Assembly: GCA_029433475.1 (NCBI GenBank) | Contig: JAQTIE010000006.1 | Location: forward strand, 1-64,000 | DNA from: Neisseriaceae bacterium ESL0693 | GTDB taxonomy: Bacteria > Pseudomonadota > Gammaproteobacteria > Burkholderiales > Neisseriaceae | Reading direction: 5' to 3' | DNA: 64,000 nt | Shown here: positions 18,156-28,324 of the stretch, piece after piece | Layout of the letters: the number at the start of each line of letters is the position of its first letter | Position numbering within the stretch: position 1 is the stretch's first letter | The notes under the pieces: generated by a model | Database searches by the model: none | Told to the model about the DNA's origin: nothing | The model's input: only the letters and a program-made list of their open reading frames with translations | Program-made: the position numbers and the translations under genes

Positions 18156-21100
18156 ATGAGTCAATTTCTGGATCGATTGAATTTTTTACATAAAACCAAA
18201 GAAACCTTTTCCAAAGGCCATGGCGCCGTGGTGGCGGAAAGCCGCCAGTGGGAAGAAGGTTATCGTCAGCGCTGGCAGCATGACCGTATTGTGCGTTCTA
18301 CCCACGGGGTGAACTGTACCGGCTCATGTAGCTGGCGTGTGTTTGTTAAAAGCGGCCTGATTACCTGGGAAATGCAGCAGACGGATTATCCGCGTACGCG
18401 TGCTGATCTGCCCAATCATGAACCGCGCGGCTGTCCGCGTGGTGCGTCTTACAGCTGGTATGTATATTCTGCCCAACGGGTGAAATATCCGTTGATTCGT
18501 TCGGAATTGATGCGGTTATGGCGTGAAAAACGCAAGAGTATGAATGCAATTGCTGCCTGGCAAAGCATTACTCAGAATCCTGAAGAAGCCAAACGTTATA
18601 AATCCCAGCGTGGTCTGGGTGGTTTTGTGCGGTTAAGCTGGCAGGAAGCGTATGAAATCATTGCTGCGGCCAATGCGTTTACGATTAAAGAATATGGTCC
18701 TGACCGGGTGATGGGCTTTTCGCCGATTCCGGCCATGTCGATGGTGAGCTATGCCGCCGGTTCGCGTTATTTAAGCCTGATTGGTGGCGTGCCGTTGTCT
18801 TTTTATGACTGGTATTGTGATCTGCCGCCATCCAGCCCGCAAACCTGGGGTGAGCAAACCGATGTGGCCGAATCGGCCGATTGGTATAACGCCAATTATT
18901 TGTTGGTATGGGGTTCTAATGTACCGATGACCCGTACGCCTGATGCGCATTTTTATACAGAAGTACGCTATAAAGGCACCAAAACAGTAGCGGTTTCGCC
19001 TGATTATGGCGAGATGGTGAAATTCAGCGATATCTGGCTGGCACCCAAGCAAGGCACTGATGCTGCGCTGGCCATGGCGATGGGACATGTGATTCTGAAA
19101 GAATTCCATCTACAGAATCCCTCGGATTATTTTGTTGATTATTGCCGCCGTTTAACCGATATGCCTAATCTGGTGGTGTTGCAGCAAAAAGATGATACTT
19201 TATTGCCGGCTTATTTCTTGCGCGCCAGTCAGCTGGATGGTGCTTTGAATGAAGACAATAATCCTGAGTGGAAAACCTTGGTGATTGATGAAAATACCGG
19301 CGATATTGTGGCGCATAAAGGTTCAATCGGTTTTCGCTGGGGTGAGCATGGTCGCTGGAATCTGAAATCAGAACAGGCAGACGGTGCTGAGATCAAACCG
19401 TTGCTGACTCTGGCTGATCAGCACGATGATATTGTGGGTGTAGGTTTTGATTATTTTGGTGGTGAAGACGCTAAATCCATATTGGTGAAAAATCTGCCGG
19501 TGAAAAAAATCGTTGCTGCTGATGGTTCTATGTTACTGGTGACGACTGTATTTGACATGATGTGCGCCAATTACGGCATTGATCGTGGTTTTGGCGGCGA
19601 AGGTGTCACCAATGATTATATGGACGACGTGCCTTATACGCCGCGCTGGCAGCAAAAACACACCGGTGTAAAACCTGAGCTGGTGATTCAGGTAGCGCGT
19701 GAATTTGCCCAGAATGCGCATGAAACCCATGGCCGCAGTATGGTGATTGTGGGTGCTGGTCTGAACCATTGGTATCACATGGACATGTCTTATCGCGGCA
19801 TCATCAATATGCTGATGATGTGCGGCTGTATCGGTCAGAGTGGTGGCGGCTGGGCGCATTATGTTGGCCAGGAAAAACTGCGTCCGCAGACCGGCTGGGC
19901 ACCCTTGGCATTTGCTGCTGACTGGCATCGTCCCAGCCGTCAGATGAACGGTACGTCATTCTTCTATGCCCATACCAGCCAGTGGCGGCATGAGAAACTG
20001 GGCATGAATGAGGTAATTGCCCCCACACATGCGGGTGAAATGGCCGGCATGAGTCAGCTGGACTTTAATGTCAAAGCCGAACGCATGGGCTGGCTGCCTT
20101 CTGCGCCGCAATTGACCCAGAATCCATTGGACGTGGTACGCGAAGCGGAAAAACACGGTCAGAATCCGATTGACTATACGGTCAGCCATCTGAAAGACGG
20201 CAGCATGGATATGGCGTGTAATGATCCGGATAATCCGAAGAATTTCCCGCGCAATCTGTTTGTATGGCGCTCGAATATTCTGGGTTCTTCCGGTAAAGGA
20301 CATGAATACTTCCTTAAATATCTGCTGGGTACGCAGAATGCGGTCATGAGTGATGAGAATGATTGCATTAAGCCCAGTGATGTTCATATCCGTCCGGCGG
20401 CTGAAGGCAAGCTGGATTTGCTGACGGTGTTGGATTTCCGTATGTCAACCACTTGTCTGTATGCCGACATTGTGTTGCCAACCGCCACCTGGTATGAAAA
20501 AAATGACCTGAATACCTCAGACATGCATCCGTTTATTCACCCTTTGAGTGAAGCGGTACAGCCTTTATGGGAAAGCAAGAGTGACTGGGATATCTATCGT
20601 GGTCTGGCGCGCGCCTTCTCTGACACTGCGCGTGATTATCTGGGGGTGCAGAAAGACCTGGTATTAACGCCGTTGATGCACGACAGTGTGCAGGAACTGG
20701 GGCAGGCGTTTGATCCGAAAGACTGGAAACTGGGCGAATGTGAGCCTATCCCGGGCAAAACCATGCCGCAGATGACGGTTGTAGAGCGTGATTATGGTGC
20801 CATTTACGATAAATATACTTCCATCGGCCCTTTATTGGAGAAAGTGGGTAATGGCGGTAAAGGCATTAACTGGCAGACACAGCCTGAAGTAGAAGTTTTG
20901 CGTAACCTCAATCAGACACGCCGCGAAGGCGCCGGCAAAGGTCAGCCGAAACTGGAAACCGCCATTGATGCGGCTGAAATGATTCTGACGCTGGCACCGG
21001 AAACCAATGGCCATGTGGCGGTGAAAGCCTGGGCGGCCTTATCGAAAAATACCGGTATTGATCATACTCATCTGGCCATACCGCGAGAAGACGACAGTAT

Positions 21101-21854
21101 TCGTTTCCGTGATATTCAGGCACAGCCGCGCAAGATTATTTCTTCGCCCACCTGGTCTGGTCTGGAAAGTGAAAAAGTCAGCTATAACGCCGGCTATACC
21201 AATGTGCATGAATTGATTCCGTGGCGTACCCTGACCGGCCGGCAACAATTTTATCAGGATCATCAATGGATGCGTCTGTTTGGTGAAGGACTGGTGTCAT
21301 ATCGTCCGCCGGTAGACCTGAAAACCACCTTGTCGGTGCTGGGTAAACACAGTAATGGCAATCCGGAAATTGTGCTCAATTTCATTACGCCACACCAGAA
21401 ATGGGGTATTCACAGTACCTATTCGGATAACCTGCGTATGCTGACTTTATCCCGCGGTGGCCCGCATGTCTGGGTATCTGAAGTTGATGCCAAAAAAGCC
21501 GGACTGGTGGATAACGACTGGGTGGAAGTATTCAATGTCAATGGTACCTTAACCGCGCGCGTGGTGGTGAGTCAGCGTGTACCTGAAACCATGATTCTGA
21601 TGTACCACGCCCAGGAAAAAATTGTGAATGTGCCTGGCGCCGAAGTCTCCGGCATGCGTGGTGGTATCCACAATTCAGTCACCAAAGTGGTGATGAAACC
21701 CACACACATGATCGGTGGCTATGCGCAATTGTCATGGGGCTTTAATTACTACGGTACTGTTGGCACCAACCGCGATGAATTTGTGGTGGTACGCAAAATG
21801 AATAAAGTGGATTGGCTGGATCAACCTGCTGATCCGCGTGAGATAACAGAATAA
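18156..21854 (+). CDS. narG: Respiratory nitrate reductase alpha subunit NarG
   Basis: 1232 residues, normal length. This is the molybdenum bis-MGD catalytic subunit that reduces nitrate to nitrite on the cytoplasmic face of the membrane. The FS0 [4Fe-4S] ligands are visible as His50, Cys54, Cys58 and Cys93 (HGVNCTGSCSW, then RGCPRGAS). The molybdenum-ligand region DWYCDLPPSSPQTWGEQTDV contains the Asp ligand. The RBS GAGGAG at 18141-18146 lies just after a short palindrome, TCAGGCC-T-GGCCTGA (18129-18143). narH follows after 19 bases. No truncation is seen. Confidence 0.98.
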   Translation: MSQFLDRLNFLHKTKETFSKGHGAVVAESRQWEEGYRQRWQHDRIVRSTHGVNCTGSCSWRVFVKSGLITWEMQQTDYPRTRADLPNHEPRGCPRGASYSWYVYSAQRVKYPLIRSELMRLWREKRKSMNAIAAWQSITQNPEEAKRYKSQRGLGGFVRLSWQEAYEIIAAANAFTIKEYGPDRVMGFSPIPAMSMVSYAAGSRYLSLIGGVPLSFYDWYCDLPPSSPQTWGEQTDVAESADWYNANYLLVWGSNVPMTRTPDAHFYTEVRYKGTKTVAVSPDYGEMVKFSDIWLAPKQGTDAALAMAMGHVILKEFHLQNPSDYFVDYCRRLTDMPNLVVLQQKDDTLLPAYFLRASQLDGALNEDNNPEWKTLVIDENTGDIVAHKGSIGFRWGEHGRWNLKSEQADGAEIKPLLTLADQHDDIVGVGFDYFGGEDAKSILVKNLPVKKIVAADGSMLLVTTVFDMMCANYGIDRGFGGEGVTNDYMDDVPYTPRWQQKHTGVKPELVIQVAREFAQNAHETHGRSMVIVGAGLNHWYHMDMSYRGIINMLMMCGCIGQSGGGWAHYVGQEKLRPQTGWAPLAFAADWHRPSRQMNGTSFFYAHTSQWRHEKLGMNEVIAPTHAGEMAGMSQLDFNVKAERMGWLPSAPQLTQNPLDVVREAEKHGQNPIDYTVSHLKDGSMDMACNDPDNPKNFPRNLFVWRSNILGSSGKGHEYFLKYLLGTQNAVMSDENDCIKPSDVHIRPAAEGKLDLLTVLDFRMSTTCLYADIVLPTATWYEKNDLNTSDMHPFIHPLSEAVQPLWESKSDWDIYRGLARAFSDTARDYLGVQKDLVLTPLMHDSVQELGQAFDPKDWKLGECEPIPGKTMPQMTVVERDYGAIYDKYTSIGPLLEKVGNGGKGINWQTQPEVEVLRNLNQTRREGAGKGQPKLETAIDAAEMILTLAPETNGHVAVKAWAALSKNTGIDHTHLAIPREDDSIRFRDIQAQPRKIISSPTWSGLESEKVSYNAGYTNVHELIPWRTLTGRQQFYQDHQWMRLFGEGLVSYRPPVDLKTTLSVLGKHSNGNPEIVLNFITPHQKWGIHSTYSDNLRMLTLSRGGPHVWVSEVDAKKAGLVDNDWVEVFNVNGTLTARVVVSQRVPETMILMYHAQEKIVNVPGAEVSGMRGGIHNSVTKVVMKPTHMIGGYAQLSWGFNYYGTVGTNRDEFVVVRKMNKVDWLDQPADPREITE

Positions 21855-21873
21855 TAAGTTAGGAACACAAACG

Positions 21874-23424
21874 ATGAAAATTCGAGCACAAATCGGCATG
21901 GTGCTGAACCTGGACAAATGTATCGGCTGTCATACCTGTTCTGTTACCTGTAAAAATGTCTGGACCAGTCGTGACGGCGTGGAATATGCCTGGTTTAACA
22001 ATGTTGAAACCAAACCCGGGGTCGGTTATCCCAAAAACTGGGAAGATCAGGATCAGTATAAGGGCGGCTGGCTGCGCCGTCCCAATGGCAAACTGCAATT
22101 AAGACAAGGCAACCGTTTAAAGATTCTGGCCAATATTTTTGCCAATCCGAATCTGCCTACCATTGATCAGTATTATGAGCCCTTTACCTTTGATTATGAG
22201 CATTTGCAAAATGCCCCCAGAATGACCACCCCGCCCACCGCGCGGCCGATCTCGGTGCTGACCGGCGAAAAAATGGAAAAAATCGAATGGGGTCCGAACT
22301 GGGAAGACGATCTGGGCGGTGAATTTGCCAAACGCAGTAAAGATAAACTGTTTGAGAATATTCAGAAAGATATTTACGGCGCCTTTGAAAACACCTTCAT
22401 GATGTATCTGCCACGCTTATGTGAGCACTGTCTGAATCCGGCCTGTGTTGCCAGCTGTCCGTCCGGCTCCATCTACAAACGTGAGGAAGATGGTATTGTA
22501 TTGATCGATCAGGATAAATGTCGCGGCTGGCGCATGTGTGTCTCTGGTTGTCCTTACAAAAAGATTTATTACAACTGGACTTCCGGCAAAGCAGAAAAAT
22601 GCATTTTCTGTTATCCGCGCATTGAAGGCGGTGAGCCGACCATTTGTTCTGAAACCTGCGTGGGGCGTATCCGTTATCTGGGTGTAATGTTGTACGATGC
22701 CGATCGCATCAGTGATGCTGCTGCGACTGAGAATCCACAGGATCTGTATCAGGAACAACTGGATATGTTCCTGGACCCGAATGATCCGGAAATTGCCAAA
22801 GAAGCTTTAAAACAGGGTATTCCGGCCGAATGGGTGGACGCAGCCAAAAATTCACCGGTATATAAAATGGCGATGGAATGGAAAGTGGCATTTCCGCTGC
22901 ATCCGGAATTCCGTACCTTACCGATGGTGTGGTATATCCCACCGTTGTCACCGATTCAGTCTGCCATTGAAAGCGGTGTGATTGGTGAGCATGGCCTGAT
23001 CCCGAGTGTGGATGAACTGCGCATTCCCGTAGAATATCTGGCCAATCTGCTCACGGCCGGTAAAACCGAGCCGATTGTAGAGGCATTGCAGACCATGATT
23101 GACATGCGTCAGTATATGCGCGCCAAAACCATTTATTCGCAGGAAGAAGCACTGGACACACTGTCCGGCAGCAGCCTCAAACCGGAACAGATTGAAGATA
23201 TGTATCGCATCATGGCACTGGCCAATTATGAAGACCGGTTTGTGATTCCGACCGCGCACAAAGAAATGGTCAGCAACACCTTTGAAGAAAAAGCCAGCTG
23301 TGGCTTCAGTTTTGGTAACTGTTCTTCAGAAGGGGAAAGCAAAGCCAGTCTCTTTGGACAGCGCAAAGCCTCGCCGATCATTTTTCATGGTTTACGCAAG
23401 AAAACCGAAAAGCAGAATGTCTAG
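21874..23424 (+). CDS. narH: Nitrate reductase beta subunit NarH
   Basis: 516 residues. It carries the electron-transfer clusters between NarI and NarG. Cys groups are intact: CIGCHTCSVTC near the N-terminus, CEHCLNPACVASCPSG, then CRGWRMCVSGCPYKK, where a Trp replaces one Cys as expected for the single [3Fe-4S] centre, and CIFCYPRIEGG...ICSETCVGR. The C-terminal half includes the usual long YxRAKTIY region. The RBS is GTTAGGA upstream of 21874. It is followed by narJ after 12 bases. Confidence 0.98.
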   Translation: MKIRAQIGMVLNLDKCIGCHTCSVTCKNVWTSRDGVEYAWFNNVETKPGVGYPKNWEDQDQYKGGWLRRPNGKLQLRQGNRLKILANIFANPNLPTIDQYYEPFTFDYEHLQNAPRMTTPPTARPISVLTGEKMEKIEWGPNWEDDLGGEFAKRSKDKLFENIQKDIYGAFENTFMMYLPRLCEHCLNPACVASCPSGSIYKREEDGIVLIDQDKCRGWRMCVSGCPYKKIYYNWTSGKAEKCIFCYPRIEGGEPTICSETCVGRIRYLGVMLYDADRISDAAATENPQDLYQEQLDMFLDPNDPEIAKEALKQGIPAEWVDAAKNSPVYKMAMEWKVAFPLHPEFRTLPMVWYIPPLSPIQSAIESGVIGEHGLIPSVDELRIPVEYLANLLTAGKTEPIVEALQTMIDMRQYMRAKTIYSQEEALDTLSGSSLKPEQIEDMYRIMALANYEDRFVIPTAHKEMVSNTFEEKASCGFSFGNCSSEGESKASLFGQRKASPIIFHGLRKKTEKQNV

Positions 23425-23436
23425 GGGACAAGATAG

Positions 23437-24066
23437 ATGTTGAAAATTTTATCTTTATTACTCAGTTATCCACAGCAACAATGGCTGTCTCATCTGGCTG
23501 AAATTGAGGATGCTGTGGCGGCTGAACCTGAGACAGCACAAAAGCTCCAGCCGCTGTTTGACTATCTGCATCAGCACGATGAGATTGAATTGCAGGAAAA
23601 TTATGTGGCCACTTTTGATCGCAACCGCAACCATGCCTTGCATTTATTTGAGCATCTGCATGGTGAAGATCGTGCCCGTGGTCAGGCGATGGTGGATTTA
23701 CTGCATGAATATCAGAATCATGGTTTTGAGCCACGCGAAAATGAATTACCGGATTATCTGCCGTTGTTTCTGGAATTTCTGGCACAGATTGATGCTGACG
23801 AAGCCAAAACCTATCTGGCCGATGCGGTGCATGTGATCGCTTATATTGCTGGTCATCTGCGCCAGAATCAATCGGTTTACGCGCCGGTACTGGAGGCGGT
23901 GGTGGCCTTGTCGCCCGTAGCGCCAGAACCTTTACAGGTTGCGCCTGTGCGCGATATGGACGAGGCGATGGAACGCTTTGGCACCGGTGCTGATGGTGTT
24001 GAACCATTGCTGCGCCAGAGCAGTGAACAGCCCGTACAATTTTTTTCGTCTAACCCAACCAAATAA
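23437..24066 (+). CDS. narJ: Nitrate reductase assembly chaperone NarJ
   Basis: 209 residues. The product is the cytosolic, TorD-like chaperone that holds NarGH apo-enzyme until molybdenum cofactor insertion and membrane docking. The motif YVATFDRNRNHALHLFEHLHGEDRARGQAM is the family core (FDR-x5-LHLFEHVHGESRDRG in homologues), followed by NELPDYLPLFLEFLA. Position between narH and narI is standard. The C-terminal 40 residues are variable, as in other NarJ proteins. Confidence 0.97.
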   Translation: MLKILSLLLSYPQQQWLSHLAEIEDAVAAEPETAQKLQPLFDYLHQHDEIELQENYVATFDRNRNHALHLFEHLHGEDRARGQAMVDLLHEYQNHGFEPRENELPDYLPLFLEFLAQIDADEAKTYLADAVHVIAYIAGHLRQNQSVYAPVLEAVVALSPVAPEPLQVAPVRDMDEAMERFGTGADGVEPLLRQSSEQPVQFFSSNPTK

Positions 24067-24079
24067 ATCGGGAGCGATT

Positions 24080-24769
24080 ATGAATTACTTCAATCAGTTT
24101 TTATTCGGCATTTATCCCTATATTGCCATAAGTATTTTTTTATTCGGCTCTCTGGTGCGGTATGATCGGAATCAGTACAGCTGGAAATCGGATTCCAGCC
24201 AGTTGTTGCAGCCGCACTTATTGCGGGTAGGCAATATCCTGTTTCATGTCGGCGTGCTGGGTCTGTTTTTCGGTCATCTGGTGGGCTTACTGATGCCCAT
24301 GGTGGTGTGGGAAGTACTCGGTATTTCTCATGGCGCCAAACAATTAACCTCTATGGTTGCCGGTGGCATCATGGGTGTTATGGCCTTGATCGGCATTCTG
24401 ATGCTGATCTACCGCCGGTTTTCTTCTGCCCGCCTGCTCAATAACAGCACCTGGCGCGATAAGTTGGTTCTGATCTGGATATTGCTGACCTTACTTCTGG
24501 GTCTGAGCACCATTGTGGTTTCCTCGCATCATCTTGATGGAGAAGAAATGGTTCGCCTGATTAACTGGGCGCAATATATTGTCACTTGCCGCGGTGGTGC
24601 CGCCCAATGGCTGGATGGTGTCAGCCATGTGTATAAAATGCATCTGTTTATGGGCATGACCTTATTTGTCATTTTCCCGTTTACCCGCTTGGTACATATC
24701 TGGAGTGGTTTTGGTTCGCTGATTTTCTTAAAACGTAAAACCCAATTAGTCAGAAGTCGTAAATACTGA
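24080..24769 (+). CDS. narI: Nitrate reductase gamma subunit NarI (cytochrome b)
   Basis: 229 residues from ATG 24080, chosen because of the RBS GGGAG at 24070-24074; the open frame runs further upstream inside narJ. There are five membrane helices. The haem b ligands are all visible: His56 and His66 in HVGVLGLFFGH, and His188 and His206 in YKMHLF...RLVHIWSG. It takes electrons from the quinol pool and anchors NarGH. It is the last gene of the operon; a strong terminator follows at 24805. Confidence 0.97.
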   Translation: MNYFNQFLFGIYPYIAISIFLFGSLVRYDRNQYSWKSDSSQLLQPHLLRVGNILFHVGVLGLFFGHLVGLLMPMVVWEVLGISHGAKQLTSMVAGGIMGVMALIGILMLIYRRFSSARLLNNSTWRDKLVLIWILLTLLLGLSTIVVSSHHLDGEEMVRLINWAQYIVTCRGGAAQWLDGVSHVYKMHLFMGMTLFVIFPFTRLVHIWSGFGSLIFLKRKTQLVRSRKY

Positions 24770-24804
24770 TTCAGTATATTTGATTGTTTCTTTCTTTCCT
24801 CTTT

Positions 24805-24841
24805 GCCGGTGCATCTTATCGTTCATTGCACCGGTTTTTTT
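24805..24841 (+). terminator. Intrinsic terminator of the narGHJI operon
   Basis: An 8-bp perfect stem, CCGGTGCA / TGCACCGG, plus one G:T pair, a 13-base loop, and a run of six to seven T starting in the second arm. It lies 36 bases after the narI stop. Confidence 0.9.
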
Positions 24842-24955
24842 ATGTCTGCCTGAACCAGATCAGTCATTGCATGCAACATAAAAACCAATAGATCGTGTAT
24901 GATGCATTGTTTACTGGAAAATACTTGATTGATCAAATCATTAGGGAGGACAGAC

Positions 24956-25999
24956 ATGCGTATCAGAGGATTTTTGCTGGGTTTATTGATCATGATCAGC
25001 CCATGGGCAACTGCCGCGCAGGCATTGCCGCATATTGTGATTTTAGCCACAGGCGGCACCATTGCCGGCTCGGCAGCTGATAATACCCAGACCACCGGTT
25101 ATCAGGCAGGTGCCATTGGCGTTGATGCTTTGGTTAAGGCTGTACCGGCCATCAATCAGGTAGCGCATATTGAAGCCGAACAATTCAGCAACATTGGCAG
25201 CGAAAACATGACCAGTGACCGAATACTGGCCTTAGCCAAACGTGTGAACGAATTATTAAACCGTGCTGATGTGGATGGCGTGGTGATTACCCACGGCACC
25301 GATACTCTGGACGAAACACCGTATTTTCTCAACCTGACCGTCAAAAGCCACAAACCTATTGTGTTTACTGCCGCCATGCGTCCGGCCACCGCCATCAGTG
25401 CTGATGGCAGCATGAATCTGTTACAGGCTGTCACCGTGGCTGCCGACCCGCAATCGCAAAACCGTGGTGTCATGGTGGTACTGAATGATCGCATTGGCGC
25501 AGCGCGTTTTATCACCAAAACCAACACCACTACATTGGATACGTTTAAAGCACCAGAAGAGGGCTATTTAGGCAGCATTGTTGGCGGTCGGGTTTATTTT
25601 CACAACCGGATTGATAAAATTCATACCACTGCGTCAGTGTTTGATCTGCGTAAGATAAAGGCATTACCGCCCGTAGTGATTATTTACGGTTATCAGGACG
25701 ATCCCGAATACATGTATGATGCGGCCATTGCTCATCATGCCAAAGGAATTGTTTACGCCGGTACCGGTGCCGGTTCTATGTCTGTGCGCAGTCAGGCAGG
25801 TATTGAGAAAGCCATCCGCGCCGGCATTGTGGTCGTCCGCGCTTCCCGCACCGGTAGCGGCATTGTGCCGCCAGTGGCCAATGAATCTGGTCTGGTGGCC
25901 AATTCGCTCAATCCGGCCAAAGCGCGCATTTTACTGATGACTGCATTAACCCAGACGCATGACCCCAAAGTAATTCAGGAATATTTTAATCGCTATTGA
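24956..25999 (+). CDS. ansB: Periplasmic type II L-asparaginase
   Basis: 347 residues from ATG 24956, chosen for the RBS AGGGAGG at 24943-24949. A signal peptide of about 21 residues ends at WATAAQA. Mature enzyme motifs are [12 protein letters not shown] with the nucleophilic Thr32, the second catalytic segment [14 protein letters not shown], and [12 protein letters not shown]. It hydrolyses L-asparagine to aspartate and ammonia in the periplasm. In enterobacteria the type II enzyme is induced anaerobically, which would fit its place beside nar, but no FNR site was found. It is monocistronic, with a hairpin downstream. Confidence 0.95.
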   Translation: MRIRGFLLGLLIMISPWATAAQALPHIVILATGGTIAGSAADNTQTTGYQAGAIGVDALVKAVPAINQVAHIEAEQFSNIGSENMTSDRILALAKRVNELLNRADVDGVVITHGTDTLDETPYFLNLTVKSHKPIVFTAAMRPATAISADGSMNLLQAVTVAADPQSQNRGVMVVLNDRIGAARFITKTNTTTLDTFKAPEEGYLGSIVGGRVYFHNRIDKIHTTASVFDLRKIKALPPVVIIYGYQDDPEYMYDAAIAHHAKGIVYAGTGAGSMSVRSQAGIEKAIRAGIVVVRASRTGSGIVPPVANESGLVANSLNPAKARILLMTALTQTHDPKVIQEYFNRY

Positions 26000-26031
26000 T
26001 TTACTGTGTATAAACATAAATATGCTTAAAC

Positions 26032-26062
26032 CCGCCAGTTAAACTCATACACTGGCGGTTTT
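26032..26062 (+). terminator. Probable terminator after the asparaginase gene
   Basis: Stem CCGCCAGT / ACTGGCGG with an 11-base loop, followed by TTTTG. The T-run is short, so efficiency may be moderate. It lies 32 bases after the stop codon. Confidence 0.7.
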
Positions 26063-26680
26063 GAACAAGTGACAGATTTTTGTCTGATTGGTTGTCAGAA
26101 GTACACCGCGCCAGATTACCGGTATGATCAGTCAATAACGAATTAATAACTATTTAATTTTTTCATATGTCTGAAGATATAAAAAGTAAAATTTTATATA
26201 AAAATCAATTTTGTATTCTGGATTTATCTAATAGAAGTTGTTGTTAATGGTGAGGACTCATTAAATCTGTGTTCATGAGAAATTTGTAATCAGATCAAGT
26301 TACAACAAGACATAGATTATTTGATGAAATACCATTTTAATTGGTTTTTGAATCATGGACATAACAGAGGATATAGTTAAGATCAGAATATTGATTCTAT
26401 TAATAATTTTATAAACCATACAATACCAAGAAGGATATTTTGAATTTACTGAGGGTCTATTGTTGTCATGTAGGTTAAAGCTGTGGATCGCGGTCTTATT
26501 CTTGCCGATATTAATGAAGTGGATTTGATCACTGATTCATTGTATCTGGCTAAGGTTTGAATGGTGTTGAGCGCCGCGTTAAGCTATATATGCTATATGA
26601 ATAGTATTCAGGGTGTTTCAATCACTAATAGTGGATTAAAACAGCCATGAATAGCATAATCATCAGATTTTTACCAATAA
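26063..26680. other. AT-rich intergenic region with possible gene debris
   Basis: Roughly 600 bases with no intact gene. Most is AT-rich with frequent stops on both strands. A coherent but broken peptide stretch is listed separately at 26474-26606. Confidence 0.6.
26474..26606 (+). pseudogene. Possible frameshifted remnant of a dehydrogenase-like gene
   Basis: Frame 26474-26556 reads VKAVDRGLILADINEVDLI and continues TDSLYLAK. A one-base shift then continues as GLNGVERRVKLYMLYE before a stop. The GLILADINE...DL pattern recalls the second beta strand of short-chain dehydrogenases, after which an Asp is common. No start or upstream Rossmann Gly motif survives. Identification is tentative. Confidence 0.25.
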
Positions 26681-26721
26681 TAAATACACAGCCGACAGAT
26701 TTTATTCAGTCGGCTGTGTAT
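26671..26721 (-). terminator. Terminator of the ABC permease gene (reads leftward)
   Basis: A perfect 13-bp stem, ATACACAGCCGAC / GTCGGCTGTGTAT (26684-26696 with 26709-26721), has a 12-base loop. On the - strand it is followed by TTTATTATT, so it ends the permease transcript coming from the right. Confidence 0.85.
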
Positions 26722-26752
26722 ATTAAAAACATCAATATTGACAATAATAGGT

Positions 26753-27502
26753 TTACAAATGATTATGGCGGTTATAACGTTTTTCCAGCCAGGAGAAAAA
26801 CCAGCTCAGTGCCACTGTCATCACCAGATAAATGGCGGCGATGGTGTAATAGGGTTCTTCATAAATGGAATAGCGTCCGGCAATGGTACGCGCCACAAAC
26901 GCCAGTTCGGCCACGGCAATGGAGGAGACCAGTGAGCTGTCTTTGAGCAGGGTAATAAATTCGTTACCAAAAGGCGGCAGCATGCGGCGGATGGCCTGAG
27001 GCAGAATAATATAGCGCATGGCCTGCGGGTAACTGAGCCCTAAAGAACGCGCTGCTTCAATCTGACCACGATCAATGGATTGAATACCGGCACGGAAAAT
27101 TTCAGTAATATAAGCACCGGAATTGAAGGATAATGCCAGTGTGCCGGCGATCAGTGCGCCGTAGCTGCGGCGTAATTCAATCGCCAGATCGCCCTGAATA
27201 ATCAGCCCGCTGGTGGGGTGAACCAGAACTGGAAACCAGACAAAATACCAGATAAAGATCTGCACAAACAACGGTGTACCGCGAAATAAGGTAACATAAA
27301 TCAAGGATAACTGGCGCAATATCCAGCTGAGGGTACGTAAAAACATACCGCCCTTTTCAAAGCGGATAAGCCGGGCTAAAGCAGAAATAAGCCCAAGAAT
27401 CATGCCTGACAGGGTGGAAATAAAGGTAATACCCAAGGTGGTCAGGGCACCATAGAAAAACATTTCCCGATATTCGTAAATAATGTCAAAGCGAAAAGCC
27501 AT
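26753..27502 (-). CDS. Polar amino-acid ABC transporter permease (HisMQ family)
   Basis: 249 residues. The N-terminal helix and GALTTLGITFISTLSGMILGL, then YVTLFRGTPLFVQIF, match the polar amino-acid permease family. The EAA loop for ATPase contact is EAARSLGLSYPQAMRYIILPQAIRRMLPP, and GNEFITLLKDSSLVSSI follows it. Five or six membrane helices are visible. It probably forms a homodimer in an importer for an amino acid (glutamine or histidine type). No ATPase or binding-protein gene is adjacent, so its partners must be encoded elsewhere; the substrate cannot be assigned. Confidence 0.9.
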   Translation of the reverse strand: MAFRFDIIYEYREMFFYGALTTLGITFISTLSGMILGLISALARLIRFEKGGMFLRTLSWILRQLSLIYVTLFRGTPLFVQIFIWYFVWFPVLVHPTSGLIIQGDLAIELRRSYGALIAGTLALSFNSGAYITEIFRAGIQSIDRGQIEAARSLGLSYPQAMRYIILPQAIRRMLPPFGNEFITLLKDSSLVSSIAVAELAFVARTIAGRYSIYEEPYYTIAAIYLVMTVALSWFFSWLEKRYNRHNHL

Positions 27503-27730
27503 GATGTTCCCAAGTGTAGTGTCGGTGATCTGTCAGTGCCTGATCATGACATTGACGACCACTACTGTAAAGACAAATAGAGGCCATTTTACCAATAAAT
27601 GCGGTGACTGCTGTATTTAATTTTTTAATGGCTGATGGTGGCCGTAAGGTTGGTTATCTGATTAAAAAATGTTTTAGCTAAAATCATCAGCCATCAATAT
27701 CTTAAAAATTATCGAATGCTTTGCCATCAT

Positions 27731-28324
27731 TCAGCTATTCAGGGTTAATTTTTTCTTTTGCTTTTTTCTATAGATCATTCTCAGGAATAAATAAGTAAAA
27801 TAGATAAAATAAATACCCCAGATAATAATGATTATTTTGTATACTTTTCTCCAGAATACACGTTCATTGACAAAGTAATTCTGCCAGTTCAGGATTTCCT
27901 GTCCGGATAACGCGATTACTTTGGTTTGACCATCGTACGGGTCAACAAAGATGATATTCCTGATGATTAAATCATCTTGTTTAAAAGGAGAGTCAGTATA
28001 GACATGAATACCTTCTGCACGCAGTACTTTAACGAGCCCCATATGATATCTATATCGATCACAAAATGATTTATCGTCCTGATAATGAAGATTACGACAT
28101 ATTACCTTGAATTCTTTAGCTGGTTCTGATTCATGCCGATCAGTAAGCAACAGACTGTATCTTCTTAATCGGAGTTTTGGCTGATCGAATATAATGGGGC
28201 GCTCATGTATGGTATATGCAGTATAAGGATGATCCGCAATATGAGCCGGATATAATATGGTCAGAAAGCTTAAAATACTTAAGGCAATCCATTTGGCTCT
28301 TTGAATAAATTCTTTTACCTTCAT
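27731..28324 (-). CDS. Small membrane-anchored protein of unknown function
   Basis: 197 residues. An N-terminal hydrophobic helix (about 10-27) follows basic residues. A polar middle of about 130 residues contains two Cys (VICRN and SFCDRY), and a second strong helix (about 163-185) is followed by a very basic tail ending KKQKKKLTLNS. The likely topology is both ends cytosolic with a periplasmic domain between. The gene is AT-rich compared with its neighbours, which suggests recent acquisition or relaxed selection. I do not recognise a family. Confidence 0.6.
   Translation of the reverse strand: MKVKEFIQRAKWIALSILSFLTILYPAHIADHPYTAYTIHERPIIFDQPKLRLRRYSLLLTDRHESEPAKEFKVICRNLHYQDDKSFCDRYRYHMGLVKVLRAEGIHVYTDSPFKQDDLIIRNIIFVDPYDGQTKVIALSGQEILNWQNYFVNERVFWRKVYKIIIIIWGIYFIYFTYLFLRMIYRKKQKKKLTLNS

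Noticed and set aside
23462-24007. 181-codon - strand open frame inside narJ
   Set aside because: His/Pro/Gln-rich shadow opposite a well-supported narJ.
24925-24936. TTGAT-TG-ATCAA resembling an FNR site near ansB
   Set aside because: The half-sites are spaced by 2, not 4, bases, and it lies right at the RBS, where activation is impossible.
26753-27502. A complete amino-acid ABC importer
   Set aside because: Only the permease is present; no adjacent ATPase or binding-protein gene, so no full system is claimed.
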